The translations under genes were made by a program, and so were the position numbers. Positions 57,743-64,000 of a stretch of DNA of 64,000 bases are shown here, piece by piece. Positions within the stretch are counted from its first letter, which is position 1. Every line of letters starts with the position of its first letter. Origin of the DNA: Streptomyces sp. STR69 (GTDB lineage Bacteria; Actinomycetota; Actinomycetes; Streptomycetales; Streptomycetaceae); the NCBI RefSeq assembly GCF_024519455.1, contig NZ_JALJRY010000037.1:40668-104667 (forward strand). The letters are read 5' to 3'. The notes under the pieces are model-generated. The model did no database searches, was not told the DNA's origin, and was given only the letters and a program-made list of their open reading frames with translations.

Positions 57743-57779
57743 CTGTGGCCCCCCACCGGAGACCGGTGGGGGGCCACAG
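57743..57779. terminator. Perfect 17-bp hairpin after the bS22 gene
   Basis: Arms 57743-57759 and 57763-57779 are perfectly complementary around AGA (CTGTGGCCCCCC... reading). It lies 26 bp beyond the minus-strand bS22 stop and probably terminates that transcript; the epimerase gene lies further on in the same direction. Confidence 0.88.
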
Positions 57780-57805
57780 GAGACGCTCTCGCGGCGCCGC
57801 GTCGC

Positions 57806-57904
57806 CTACTTCTTGTTACGACGCTGCACGCGCGTGCGCTTCAGCAGCTTGCGGTGCTTCTTCTTAGCCATCCGCTTGCGCCGCTTCTTGATAACAGAGC
57901 CCAC
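57806..57904 (-). CDS. Mini ribosomal protein bS22 (AURKAIP1/COX24 domain)
   Basis: A 32-aa, extremely basic protein: GTG start, then GSVIKKRRKRMAKKKHRKLL and KRTRVQRRNKK. This is the actinobacterial small ribosomal protein bS22, which sits near the decoding centre of the 30S subunit. GAGGG is six bases upstream of GTG 57904. Too short for many gene finders, but the sequence is essentially invariant in actinobacteria. Adjacent to bdtA as in other streptomycetes. Confidence 0.95.
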   Translation of the reverse strand: MGSVIKKRRKRMAKKKHRKLLKRTRVQRRNKK

Positions 57905-58015
57905 GACTACCCTCGCTCACTTCTCATCACTCGGTGCTGGGCATCATGGGCCCATACGACCTACAAGGGGCCAGCCTACCCGTCCGAGCGCTGAGGTCGT
58001 AATCGAGGTATCGCC

Positions 58016-58228
58016 TCAGGCTGTCTCCACCCCCACATAACTCTCGCGAAGGTACTCGTGTACCGCTTGCTCGGGGACGCGGAAGGACCGCCCCACCCGG
58101 ATAGCGGGCAGATGACCGCTGTGCACCAACCGGTACACGGTCATCTTCGACACTCGCATCACCGAGGCGACCTCCGCCACGGTAAGGAACTGAACCTCGT
58201 TCAGAGGCCTCTCGCCAGCTGCAGCCAT
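58016..58228 (-). CDS. BldC/excisionase-like MerR-type helix-turn-helix protein (BdtA-like)
   Basis: A 70-aa DNA-binding protein: FLTVAEVASVMRVSKMTVYR is the winged-helix HTH, and LVHSGHLPAIRVGRSFRVPE is the wing of the excisionase family. Very similar to the small MerR-like proteins BldC and BdtA of Streptomyces. ATG 58228 gives the conserved 70-residue length. Its position next to bS22 and the phosphatase gene is conserved as I recall. Acts as a DNA-binding regulator; targets unknown to me. Confidence 0.92.
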   Translation of the reverse strand: MAAAGERPLNEVQFLTVAEVASVMRVSKMTVYRLVHSGHLPAIRVGRSFRVPEQAVHEYLRESYVGVETA

Positions 58229-58357
58229 GACACACCTGAACCTTCCGCACTCGACGGTCACCGGCTTCCCCTTCCGGTGACTCTTCGTCGTTGCGTGCTC
58301 ACTCCCCAATGTAGGGGCGGGTGATGCGAGTGGGGAAGAGGTGCACCCATCGGCGGC

Positions 58358-59173
58358 CTACTGTGACAGACACGCTCGATTGAGTACGTAGCGGGTAAGC
58401 GGGCGGTAGTAATCGGACCGCACGGCGTCATCAAGTGGAACTGCCACGGACACCGACCCCTCGGCCTCCCCCACGAACAGTGCGGGGTCATCGGTATCGG
58501 CCAGCCCAATGGCCTCGAACCCCAGCTGACCTGCTCCGCAGACCCATCCGTGGTCCCCGATCACCAGCTCCGGAAGCACCCCGCCGGCCTCCGCCGCCGC
58601 ACCCAGCACGGTACGAACCGGGAGCGGTGAGTGCGTGTGTGCGCCGGGCTCACAACCGGGGCGTTCGGGGTCCGGATCACGGACGAGGGCGACGCCCTGT
58701 ACGTAGGCAAGGTTGTACGTGCGTAGACCGAACCGGGTCGTTATGTCGACACAGTGACCATGCGCAGGGGTGAGAACAGCACATCCCGCCGCCGACAGCG
58801 CGTCCGCCAACGCGGCGTAGAACCCGAGCAGCCGGTGCGGGTGCCCGGTGCCGAGGAGCACGGGTCCGTTGCGCTCCGCCACCGCGCCCAGCCGGTCGGC
58901 GAAGGCGTCCAGAGCGGTCAGGGTCCGCTCCGGGTCGATCACATCATGCCCGGAAACATGTCTCGGGTCGGCCGAAACCCCACACTTGTCCGCCATCAAC
59001 GCGATCAAGTCCCGCTGTCCCCAAGTCCATTCGGGATCGAGTCCGATCAGCACCCGGGGGTCACGAGCGGCGAAGGCCCGATAGCTCCGCAGGCTCTCCT
59101 CCCGCGAGGTGGCCACGGGTCCGGCCAGCCGGGCGGCCAGCAGATGCGCGCGGAGCGCGCCAGTGGTCAACAC
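58358..59173 (-). CDS. Phosphatase-like protein of unknown substrate
   Basis: About 271 aa from GTG 59173 (VLTTGALRAHLLAARLAGPV). The longer reading to 59326 includes obvious noncoding sequence, so I shortened it; the start remains uncertain. Conserved patterns are DPRVLIGLDPEWTWGQRDLI, MADKCGVSADPRHVSGHDVI, LLGTGHPHRLLGFYAALADA and GDHGWVCGAGQLGFEAIGLAD. This matches an actinobacterial group annotated as phosphatase (PF15698, as I recall). It is divergent from the SapA-like gene. The substrate is unknown. Confidence 0.8.
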   Translation of the reverse strand: MLTTGALRAHLLAARLAGPVATSREESLRSYRAFAARDPRVLIGLDPEWTWGQRDLIALMADKCGVSADPRHVSGHDVIDPERTLTALDAFADRLGAVAERNGPVLLGTGHPHRLLGFYAALADALSAAGCAVLTPAHGHCVDITTRFGLRTYNLAYVQGVALVRDPDPERPGCEPGAHTHSPLPVRTVLGAAAEAGGVLPELVIGDHGWVCGAGQLGFEAIGLADTDDPALFVGEAEGSVSVAVPLDDAVRSDYYRPLTRYVLNRACLSQ

Positions 59174-59372
59174 GGGAGCGATGGTGACGGACGCGGGGAC
59201 CGCCCACGGCGGGAACGCCGGAAACTCCGCACCGTTGGCGTAACACCGGTGACAGGACAGTGACAAAAGCGACCACAACTGTCGTACGGGTTCCCGGGTC
59301 TCATCCTGCGTGGACGGAACGACCAACCGTCCCAGTCAAGTTGACCGGCACCACCAACTGGGGGAACACATC

Positions 59373-59813
59373 ATGATCAAGCTGTCCCGTCGCACCACGA
59401 CCGCCGCCGCCCTCGCCACCCTGGCGCTCGGCGGCACGATCGCCGCAACCGCTCCCGCGTCCGCTGCCACCACCAAGGCGGCAGCAGCCACCGCCACCTA
59501 CAACGGCGCCTGCGGCACCGGCTACAAGGTCATCGACTCCACGCCGGTCGGCAACGTCGGCAAGATCTTCCTGACCTGGAACGAGTCGACCGGCAAGAAC
59601 TGCGCCGTGACCATCCGCAACACCCCGGGCGCGAAGATCTTCATGGCCGTCGAACTCAACATCGACATCGACGAAGAGCACAACCCCGTCACCGACTACG
59701 GCCAGTACACCTCGTACGCCGGCCCCGTCTACATGTCCGCCCGCGGCTACTGCGCCATCTGGTACGGCGTAATCGGCACAGCCAAGGCCGGCGACTCAGG
59801 CCACTGCGGCTGA
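59373..59813 (+). CDS. Spore-associated protein A (SapA)-like secreted protein
   Basis: A 146-aa precursor with a classical signal peptide (IKLSRRTTTAAALATLALGG, cleavage after ASA about residue 32). The mature domain YNGACGTGYKVIDSTPVGN, GKNCAVTIRNTPGAKIFMAV, YTSYAGPVYMSARGYCAIWYG and the end DSGHCG match the spore-associated protein A family, with four or more Cys for disulfides. ATG 59373 has GGGGAA upstream. Members are released or associated with aerial hyphae and spores; the molecular role is unknown. An 11-bp stem hairpin follows the gene. Confidence 0.88.
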   Translation: MIKLSRRTTTAAALATLALGGTIAATAPASAATTKAAAATATYNGACGTGYKVIDSTPVGNVGKIFLTWNESTGKNCAVTIRNTPGAKIFMAVELNIDIDEEHNPVTDYGQYTSYAGPVYMSARGYCAIWYGVIGTAKAGDSGHCG

Positions 59814-59837
59814 CACGCACCAGACCTCGATTCCAAC

Positions 59838-59866
59838 GCCGGACGGGCACACCCAGCCCGTCCGGC
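59838..59866 (+). terminator. Hairpin terminator after the SapA-like gene
   Basis: GCCGGACGGGC (59838-59848), loop ACACCCA, GCCCGTCCGGC (59856-59866): a perfect 11-bp stem 25 bp after the stop codon. The right arm is also the start of the tandem repeat array. Confidence 0.75.
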
Positions 59867-59973
59867 ACCCCTCCAACGCAGGCCGCCACTATCCAGCCCG
59901 CCGGGCACCCCTCCAACGCAGGCCGCCAACATTCAGCCCGCCCGGCACCTCTACAACACAGGCCGCCACTATC
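59854..59973. repeat. 40-bp tandem repeat array (three units)
   Basis: Three head-to-tail 40-bp units (59854-59893, 59894-59933, 59934-59973), each beginning CAGCCCG and containing GGCACC then CAGGCCGCC. The array continues without a break into a copy of the dispersed repeat that starts with the same CAGCCCGTCCGGC. Units differ by a few substitutions. There are no spacers, so it is not a CRISPR array. It fills the 309-bp gene-free stretch between the SapA-like gene and acuC. Confidence 0.85.
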
Positions 59974-60048
59974 CAGCCCGTCCGGCGTTTGAGGACGAGG
60001 CCGTCCAGGCCGAAGCGGGGGTCTGGGGGCGGCAGCCCCCAGGGACGG
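59974..60048 (+). repeat. Dispersed Streptomyces repeat, full copy, with acuC terminator hairpin
   Basis: CAGCCCGTCCGGCGTTTGAG, GACGAGG, CCGAAGCGGGGGT and the hairpin CTGGGGGC-GGCA-GCCCCCAG (60023-60042), enclosed by CCGTCC (60001) and GGACGG (60043). The hairpin is downstream of acuC on the minus strand and should terminate it. Confidence 0.8.
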
Positions 60049-60122
60049 GACGGGTAGGGGCGGCGGGGGCGAAAAAATCCCCGCAACACCCACCCCCACC
60101 CACCCGCACATCCACCGGCGAC

Positions 60123-61295
60123 CTACGGCAACAGCCCCCGCAACGGAAACACCGCCCGCCGAGTAGCCACCACAGCCTGGTCAAGACGGTCGGCGGGGTC
60201 ATACCCCGACTCCCAGTCCGCGTAGGCCACCGGCCACCGCCCATCAGTCATCCGCTGCGGCCCCAACTCCCGTGTCCGCGCAAACACTTCCTGCCGCCAC
60301 CCCTCCGGAATCACCGCCTCGGGCGCGATCTCCCGCCCCGCGGCGATCGCAACGAGATGCGTCCACGACCGCGGCACCACCTCCACCACGGCATAACCCC
60401 CCCCGCCGAGCGCGACCCACTTCCCGTCCGCGTACTCGTGCGCCAGCTCATGACACGCCACCTGCACGGCCCGCTGCGCATCCAACGACACGGCGAGATG
60501 AGCAAGCGGATCCTCGAAATGCGTATCGGCCCCGTGCTGAGTCACCAACACCTGCGGCCGAAAGTCCGCGATGAGCTCCGGCACGACGGCATGAAAGGCC
60601 CGCAGCCACCCCGCGTCCCCGGTCCCGGCCGGCAACGCCACATTGACCGCCGCCCCCTCCCCCTTCCCCGCCCCGGTCTCCTCCGGCCACCCGGTCTGCG
60701 GGAACAGCGTCCGAGGATGCTCATGCAGAGAGATCGTCAGCACGCGCGGATCCTCCCAGAACGCCGCCTGGACCCCGTCCCCGTGATGCACGTCGACATC
60801 GACGTACGCGACCCGCTCGGCCCCCAGCTCCAACAGCCGGGCAATGGCGAGCGAGGCATCGTTGTAGATGCAGAACCCGGAGGCAGCCCCCGGCATCGCG
60901 TGATGCAGCCCACCCGAGAAGTTCACGGCATGCAGCGCGTCCCCGCCCCACACAGCCTCGGCAGCCCCCACCGACTGCCCGGCAATCAACGCGGACACCT
61001 CATGCATCCCGGCAAAGGCGGGATCGTCCATCGTCCCCAGCCCGTACGCCCCGTCCGCCGACCCCGGATCGGCCGAGGCGGCCTTGACCGCCTCGACGTA
61101 GTCCTCCCGGTGAACCAGCCGCAACGTCGAATCACCGGCGGGCTTGGCCGCCACCACATCCATGTCCTTGTCGAGCCCGAAGGCGTCGACGAGTCTCCGG
61201 GTCAGGGCGAGCCGGACCGGGTCCATCGGATGGTCCCGGCCGAAGTCATAGCCCGTTACTGCCTCGTCCCACATCAGCTGTGCGCGCCCGCTCAT
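60123..61295 (-). CDS. acuC: AcuC-like histone-deacetylase-family protein
   Basis: A 390-aa class I-type zinc deacetylase: NFSGGLHHAMPGAASGFCIYND contains the His pair, and VAYVDVDVHHGDGVQAAFW has the Asp/His zinc ligands. ISLHEHPRTLFP and the catalytic region LGGGGYAV with terminal GYDP follow. AcuC in Bacillus deacetylates and activates acetyl-CoA synthetase; the same role is likely here. Start ATG 61295 (GTG 61304 possible) lies inside the 3' end of the MFS gene, a 50-nt overlap, suggesting coupling. Confidence 0.95.
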   Translation of the reverse strand: MSGRAQLMWDEAVTGYDFGRDHPMDPVRLALTRRLVDAFGLDKDMDVVAAKPAGDSTLRLVHREDYVEAVKAASADPGSADGAYGLGTMDDPAFAGMHEVSALIAGQSVGAAEAVWGGDALHAVNFSGGLHHAMPGAASGFCIYNDASLAIARLLELGAERVAYVDVDVHHGDGVQAAFWEDPRVLTISLHEHPRTLFPQTGWPEETGAGKGEGAAVNVALPAGTGDAGWLRAFHAVVPELIADFRPQVLVTQHGADTHFEDPLAHLAVSLDAQRAVQVACHELAHEYADGKWVALGGGGYAVVEVVPRSWTHLVAIAAGREIAPEAVIPEGWRQEVFARTRELGPQRMTDGRWPVAYADWESGYDPADRLDQAVVATRRAVFPLRGLLP

Positions 61296-62457
61296 GCCCG
61301 TCACCGTACCGGCCCTCCGCCGGCGCGAACGAGCGGGCGTACACCAACGTCACCAGCACCAACACCATCGGCACGAGCATCGCCCCGCGGTAACTCCACG
61401 CATCGCCCAGCGCCCCCACCAACGGCGAACCGATCAGAAACCCCACGTAGTTGAAGACATTGAGCCGCGCGATGGCCGTATCCGAAGCCCCGGGGAACAA
61501 CCGCCCGGCCGCCGCGAAGGTCTGCGGCACCAGCACACACAGCCCGAGCCCCAGCAGCGTGAACCCGAGCATCCCGACCCCGGCCCCGGGCGCCACGGCC
61601 ACCACCGCGAACCCCAGCGCGGCCACCACAGCCCCCAGCCGTACGACGGCCACGGCCCCGAACCGCCGCACCCCAAGGTCCCCGATCCCCCGCCCGACCA
61701 GGCACATCACCATGTAGACGTTGTACGGAACGGTCGCCACCTGCTCCGAACTCCCCAGCACGTCCTTCAGGTACTTGGCACTCCAGTTGGAGACGGTCGA
61801 GTCCCCGATATAGGCGAAGGTCATCACCAGACACAACGGCAGCAGCAACTTGAAAACGAGCGGCCCCGCTTCCTCGCCCTCCGCCTCGCTACCCGGCGCA
61901 TCCCCGTCGACGTACCACCGACTCCCCACGAAGGCCGCCGGCAGCAACACCGCCACCACCGGCAGATACGACACCCACAGCGCGAGATGCCAGTGCGCCC
62001 CCGCCCACGCCAGCGAGGCCCCCACGATCCCGCCCAGGCTGTACGCGGCATGGAAGCTGAGCATGATGCTCCGCCCGTACGTCCGCTGCAGACTCACCCC
62101 GAGCATGTTCATCGAGGCGTCCAGCGCACCCACCCCGAGCCCGAACGCCCCGAGCGCGACCGCCAGTTCGGCCATGCTGTCGCCCGCCCCGACCCCGAGC
62201 AGCGCCAGCAGCACGACCGGCTGGGACCAGCGCAGCAGCACGCTGGGCCGTATTCGCTTCACCAGCTGCTCGGTGGTCACACTCCCGACACCGGCGAGGA
62301 TCGGCACGGCGGCCAGGAAGACGGGCAGCAGCCCGTCCGAGACCCCGTACCGCTCCTGGATCGCGGGGATACGTGTCACGAGCAGCGCGAAGGTGGCGCC
62401 CTGAGCGAAGAAGCTGAACGCCAACGAGGCCCTACCGCGCCGCAGCACATCTGTCAT
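61246..62457 (-). CDS. MFS transporter
   Basis: A 403-aa, 12-helix transporter. The loop 2-3 motif A is degenerate (TEQLVKRIRPSVLLRWSQPV). Helix 4-5 region LGAFGLGVGALDASMNMLGV, with MNMLGVSLQRTYGRSIMLSF, matches the YwfA/FucP-like MFS group. GGIVGASLAWAGAHWHLALW follows. TACGCT ends 7 nt before ATG 62457, suggesting a leaderless start. The C-terminal ~25 residues are polar and overlap the acuC start. Substrate unknown; coupling to acuC is conserved-looking. Confidence 0.9.
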   Translation of the reverse strand: MTDVLRRGRASLAFSFFAQGATFALLVTRIPAIQERYGVSDGLLPVFLAAVPILAGVGSVTTEQLVKRIRPSVLLRWSQPVVLLALLGVGAGDSMAELAVALGAFGLGVGALDASMNMLGVSLQRTYGRSIMLSFHAAYSLGGIVGASLAWAGAHWHLALWVSYLPVVAVLLPAAFVGSRWYVDGDAPGSEAEGEEAGPLVFKLLLPLCLVMTFAYIGDSTVSNWSAKYLKDVLGSSEQVATVPYNVYMVMCLVGRGIGDLGVRRFGAVAVVRLGAVVAALGFAVVAVAPGAGVGMLGFTLLGLGLCVLVPQTFAAAGRLFPGASDTAIARLNVFNYVGFLIGSPLVGALGDAWSYRGAMLVPMVLVLVTLVYARSFAPAEGRYGDGHERARTADVGRGSNGL

Positions 62458-62524
62458 GGCGGCGAGCGTAAGGGTCCCGGCGTACTCGTGGGTAGATCCA
62501 GCCAAAGATGAATTCTGCTCACCT

Positions 62525-63220
62525 TTACCGAGCGACGACCAGCGAGGGAAGAACCGCAGGTGCGGGGGCCTGTCCGCCCTTCAGCTCGTCGCTGATCATC
62601 TCCGCCATGGGCCCAGCCGCCAGACCGCCACTGACAACGGCCGTCACGCCCATCGTCCCGACCATCACGACCGTGCCCAGCCACACCATGGTGTCCACGG
62701 GCAGTGTGTACGCCCCGACGACCCGGGCGACACACTCGCCGAGCAGCGCCACACCCCACACCAGCGAGAACAGCCGCTCGGCCCGCCGAAAGGCCGCCGA
62801 CCCTCTCAACAGCCGCTCAAAGGCGGCCTCCCGCTCCGGGTCCCCCTTCACGAGCCAGGGCTTCATACCGGCGGTCATCATCGGCCTGCCCATCACCACC
62901 GACACCAGGACCCCGATCCCGATCGCACTGCTGACCCCGCTGTCCTTGGCAAGCATGAGCCGAGGATCACCGGCGACAAGACTGAGCGACAGCCCGACGA
63001 CATTCACGAAGAGGATCAACGCGGCAAAGGCGTTGACCGTCCGCTCGACGACAACCCCCCACACCGTCCGCACCGCCGGCACCACGCTGCTCCACCCCAG
63101 CGCCGCCACGGTCCCCATCCCGAACCCGCTCTTCAGCAGGTAGTACGACCCGATCGGCACCGCCACGTCCAGGAGGAGCGGCGCGAGGTTCTTCTTCATG
63201 GAGCCCGTGTTCGTCGTCAT
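62525..63220 (-). CDS. VC0807-like membrane protein
   Basis: A 231-aa protein with about six hydrophobic segments: LAPLLLDVAVPIGSYYLLKS, TVNAFAALILFVNVVGLSLS, VSSAIGIGVLVSVVMGRPMM (around a conserved RPMM), LFSLVWGVALLGECVARVVG and MVWLGTVVMVGTMGVTAVVS. This matches the small VC0807-type integral membrane family of unknown function. ATG 63220. The gene follows the HAD gene on the same strand; a TGACA-AA-TGTCA palindrome (63281-63292) sits between them. Confidence 0.85.
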   Translation of the reverse strand: MTTNTGSMKKNLAPLLLDVAVPIGSYYLLKSGFGMGTVAALGWSSVVPAVRTVWGVVVERTVNAFAALILFVNVVGLSLSLVAGDPRLMLAKDSGVSSAIGIGVLVSVVMGRPMMTAGMKPWLVKGDPEREAAFERLLRGSAAFRRAERLFSLVWGVALLGECVARVVGAYTLPVDTMVWLGTVVMVGTMGVTAVVSGGLAAGPMAEMISDELKGGQAPAPAVLPSLVVAR

Positions 63221-63280
63221 GCACTCAGACTGCCGCGAAGCCCCAGCCCCCCAGTAGAACCGATCGTCCGGACCTCGGCA

Positions 63281-63292
63281 TGACAAATGTCA
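63281..63292. promoter_or_regulatory. 12-bp palindrome TGACAAATGTCA
   Basis: A perfect inverted repeat with 5-bp arms around AA, overlapping the HAD stop codon and 61 bp upstream of the VC0807-like start. ATGACA/TGTCAT palindromes are typical sites of NarL-type (DesR-like) regulators in Streptomyces; the cognate regulator is unknown. Confidence 0.45.
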
Positions 63293-63934
63293 GACGAGCA
63301 GGTCGGGCAACTCCCGCATGTCACCGAACAATCGAGTAGCCCCCGCAAGCCGCTCAGCAGGCGTCATGGCGGTGAACCCGTACACATCCATCCCGGCCGC
63401 GACAGCAGCCCGCACCCCCAGCGGACTGTCCTCTACGACCACACACCGCTCCGGCGCCACGCCCATCTGCTCGGCGGCATACAGGAACAGGTCCGGCGCC
63501 GGCTTCCCCCGCCCCACGTCCTCGGAACTGAAGACCCACTCCTCCTCGAACCACTCGTCCAGCCCCGTCGCCCAGTGCCCCGTCCGAATCCGCGCATGAC
63601 TCCCGGACGACGCCACGCAGTACGGCACCCCGTCCGCGACCAGCCTCTCCAGCACGTCGACGGCCCCGGCGATTGGCTTCAACTCCCGCTCGAACGCGGC
63701 GAACACGCGAGCGTGGAAAACATCGTCGAAGTCGTCCGGCAGCCGCTGTCCGGTCCGCTCCTGGACGAGGTCATGGACCCGGTGCATCGCCGAGCCCATG
63801 TAGTCACGGATGGAGTCCTCGTACGAGGTCGGGTGCCCAAGCTCGGTGAGATAGCCGGCGAGGATCCTGTTGGAGATCGGCTCACTGTCGACAAGGACAC
63901 CGTCGTTGTCGAAGATCACGAGGTCGTAGCGCAT
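63290..63934 (-). CDS. HAD-IA family phosphatase (beta-phosphoglucomutase-like)
   Basis: A 214-aa HAD protein. Motif I is IFDNDGVLVDSE (here DND instead of DxD; the nucleophile Asp9 and Asp11 are kept). The C1 cap covers about residues 18-85. Motif II is YCVASSGSHARI, and motifs III/IV are GRGKPAPDLFLYAA and VVVEDSPLGVRAAVAAGM. It resembles YieH/GS1-type sugar or nucleotide phosphatases. TAGGCT ends 7 nt before ATG 63934, so the mRNA is likely leaderless; the -35 region coincides with a terminator hairpin. Confidence 0.94.
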   Translation of the reverse strand: MRYDLVIFDNDGVLVDSEPISNRILAGYLTELGHPTSYEDSIRDYMGSAMHRVHDLVQERTGQRLPDDFDDVFHARVFAAFERELKPIAGAVDVLERLVADGVPYCVASSGSHARIRTGHWATGLDEWFEEEWVFSSEDVGRGKPAPDLFLYAAEQMGVAPERCVVVEDSPLGVRAAVAAGMDVYGFTAMTPAERLAGATRLFGDMRELPDLLV

Positions 63935-63954
63935 ACCGCTGAGCCTAAACGCAG

Positions 63955-63990
63955 AAAACCCCTGTACCGAATAAACGGTACAGGGGTTTT
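63955..63990. terminator. Bidirectional terminator with A/U tracts
   Basis: A perfect 15-bp stem, arms AAAACCCCTGTACCG (63955-63969) and CGGTACAGGGGTTTT (63976-63990), with loop AATAAA. The terminal A4/T4 gives U tracts in both directions. It must serve a gene beyond the right edge, or insulate the HAD promoter, whose start is only 20 bp away. Confidence 0.92.
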
Positions 63991-64000
63991 CGCAATATTT

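Noticed and set aside
58358..59326. 322-aa version of the phosphatase-like protein
   Set aside because: The first ~50 codons overlap a promoter-like region with TGTCAC repeats and match no family N-terminus; a shorter start was chosen.
59854..59973. Possible CRISPR array
   Set aside because: The 40-bp units are contiguous, with no spacers and no cas genes nearby.
1..64000. tRNA, rRNA, riboswitch or prophage content
   Set aside because: No cloverleaf, rRNA, cobalamin-type riboswitch or phage structural gene could be recognised by reading; a covariance-model scan would settle it.

Overview
The window is high-GC actinobacterial chromosome, almost certainly Streptomyces. Codon third positions are nearly all G or C, many starts are GTG, and many genes have leaderless promoters. 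Several marker clusters are recognisable: lysS (class I) / argS, the rex-hemA-hemC-hemD heme operon with hemB, the developmental sigma factor bldN with its anti-sigma rsbN, the mini ribosomal protein bS22, the MerR-like BdtA protein and acuC. This gene order is what I recall for the central core of Streptomyces chromosomes. I found no prophage, insertion sequence, CRISPR array, rRNA or tRNA.

Layout. 1-4.8 kb: a truncated DHA2 efflux pump, a DUF574 methyltransferase, a TipAS-like MerR regulator with a 19-bp-spacer promoter, and a secreted histidine phosphatase. 4.8-7.8 kb: an OmpR-type two-component system with a coupled GNAT gene. 8-14.6 kb: a luciferase-like monooxygenase/FMN reductase pair, an AraC-type regulator behind a PafBC-type DNA-damage promoter, a second DHA2 pump and a NarL-type two-component system. 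14.8-20.2 kb: a quinone-oxidoreductase-like enzyme with a divergent HxlR regulator, a MarR regulator, YnfA, an SDR enzyme with a small membrane protein, and a tyrosine phosphatase-GNAT fusion. 20.2-25.5 kb: a hydrolase remnant, rtcB, two DUF3558-like lipoproteins and a Gln-rich DUF2637 protein. 25.5-30.7 kb: lysS and argS, a gene sharing its last ~55 codons with the DUF2637 gene, and a MarR/VOC divergon with two clear operators. 30.8-36.6 kb: a large glycosyltransferase, a SigE-family sigma factor with a membrane partner, and a Streptomyces ATPase/XRE/DUF397 regulatory triad. 36.7-44.9 kb: oxidoreductases, a DUF4253 protein with a second PafBC-type promoter, an arylamine N-acetyltransferase, an FHA-FAD monooxygenase fusion, an aminotransferase, a second DUF574 methyltransferase and a DUF805 protein. 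45-51.3 kb: heme biosynthesis under Rex. 51.5-58.2 kb: a glutaredoxin-like protein, HAD-IB, bldN, rsbN, an acyltransferase, an epimerase, bS22 and bdtA. 58.3-64 kb: a phosphatase, a SapA-like secreted protein, a tandem repeat array, acuC, an MFS protein, a VC0807-family protein and a HAD phosphatase.

The best-supported regulatory logic is as follows. A Rex operator overlaps the -35 element and spacer of the rex-hemACD promoter, linking heme synthesis to NADH/NAD+ balance. A BldD-like box lies upstream of bldN, and a BldN-type promoter lies upstream of rsbN. Two exact TGTCAGTG-N8-TANNNT promoters (9784 and 37371) suggest that two unrelated leaderless genes belong to the PafBC DNA-damage regulon. 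At least ten genes carry a -10-like hexamer 6-8 nt before the start codon, so leaderless transcription appears common. The least conventional proteins are the FHA-FAD monooxygenase (39889-41790), the phosphatase-GNAT fusion (18910-20178), the sigma partner with a SecD-head-like domain (33451-34170), an SDR protein without its catalytic Tyr/Lys (38265-39014), and the duplicated C-terminal module on either side of lysS-argS.
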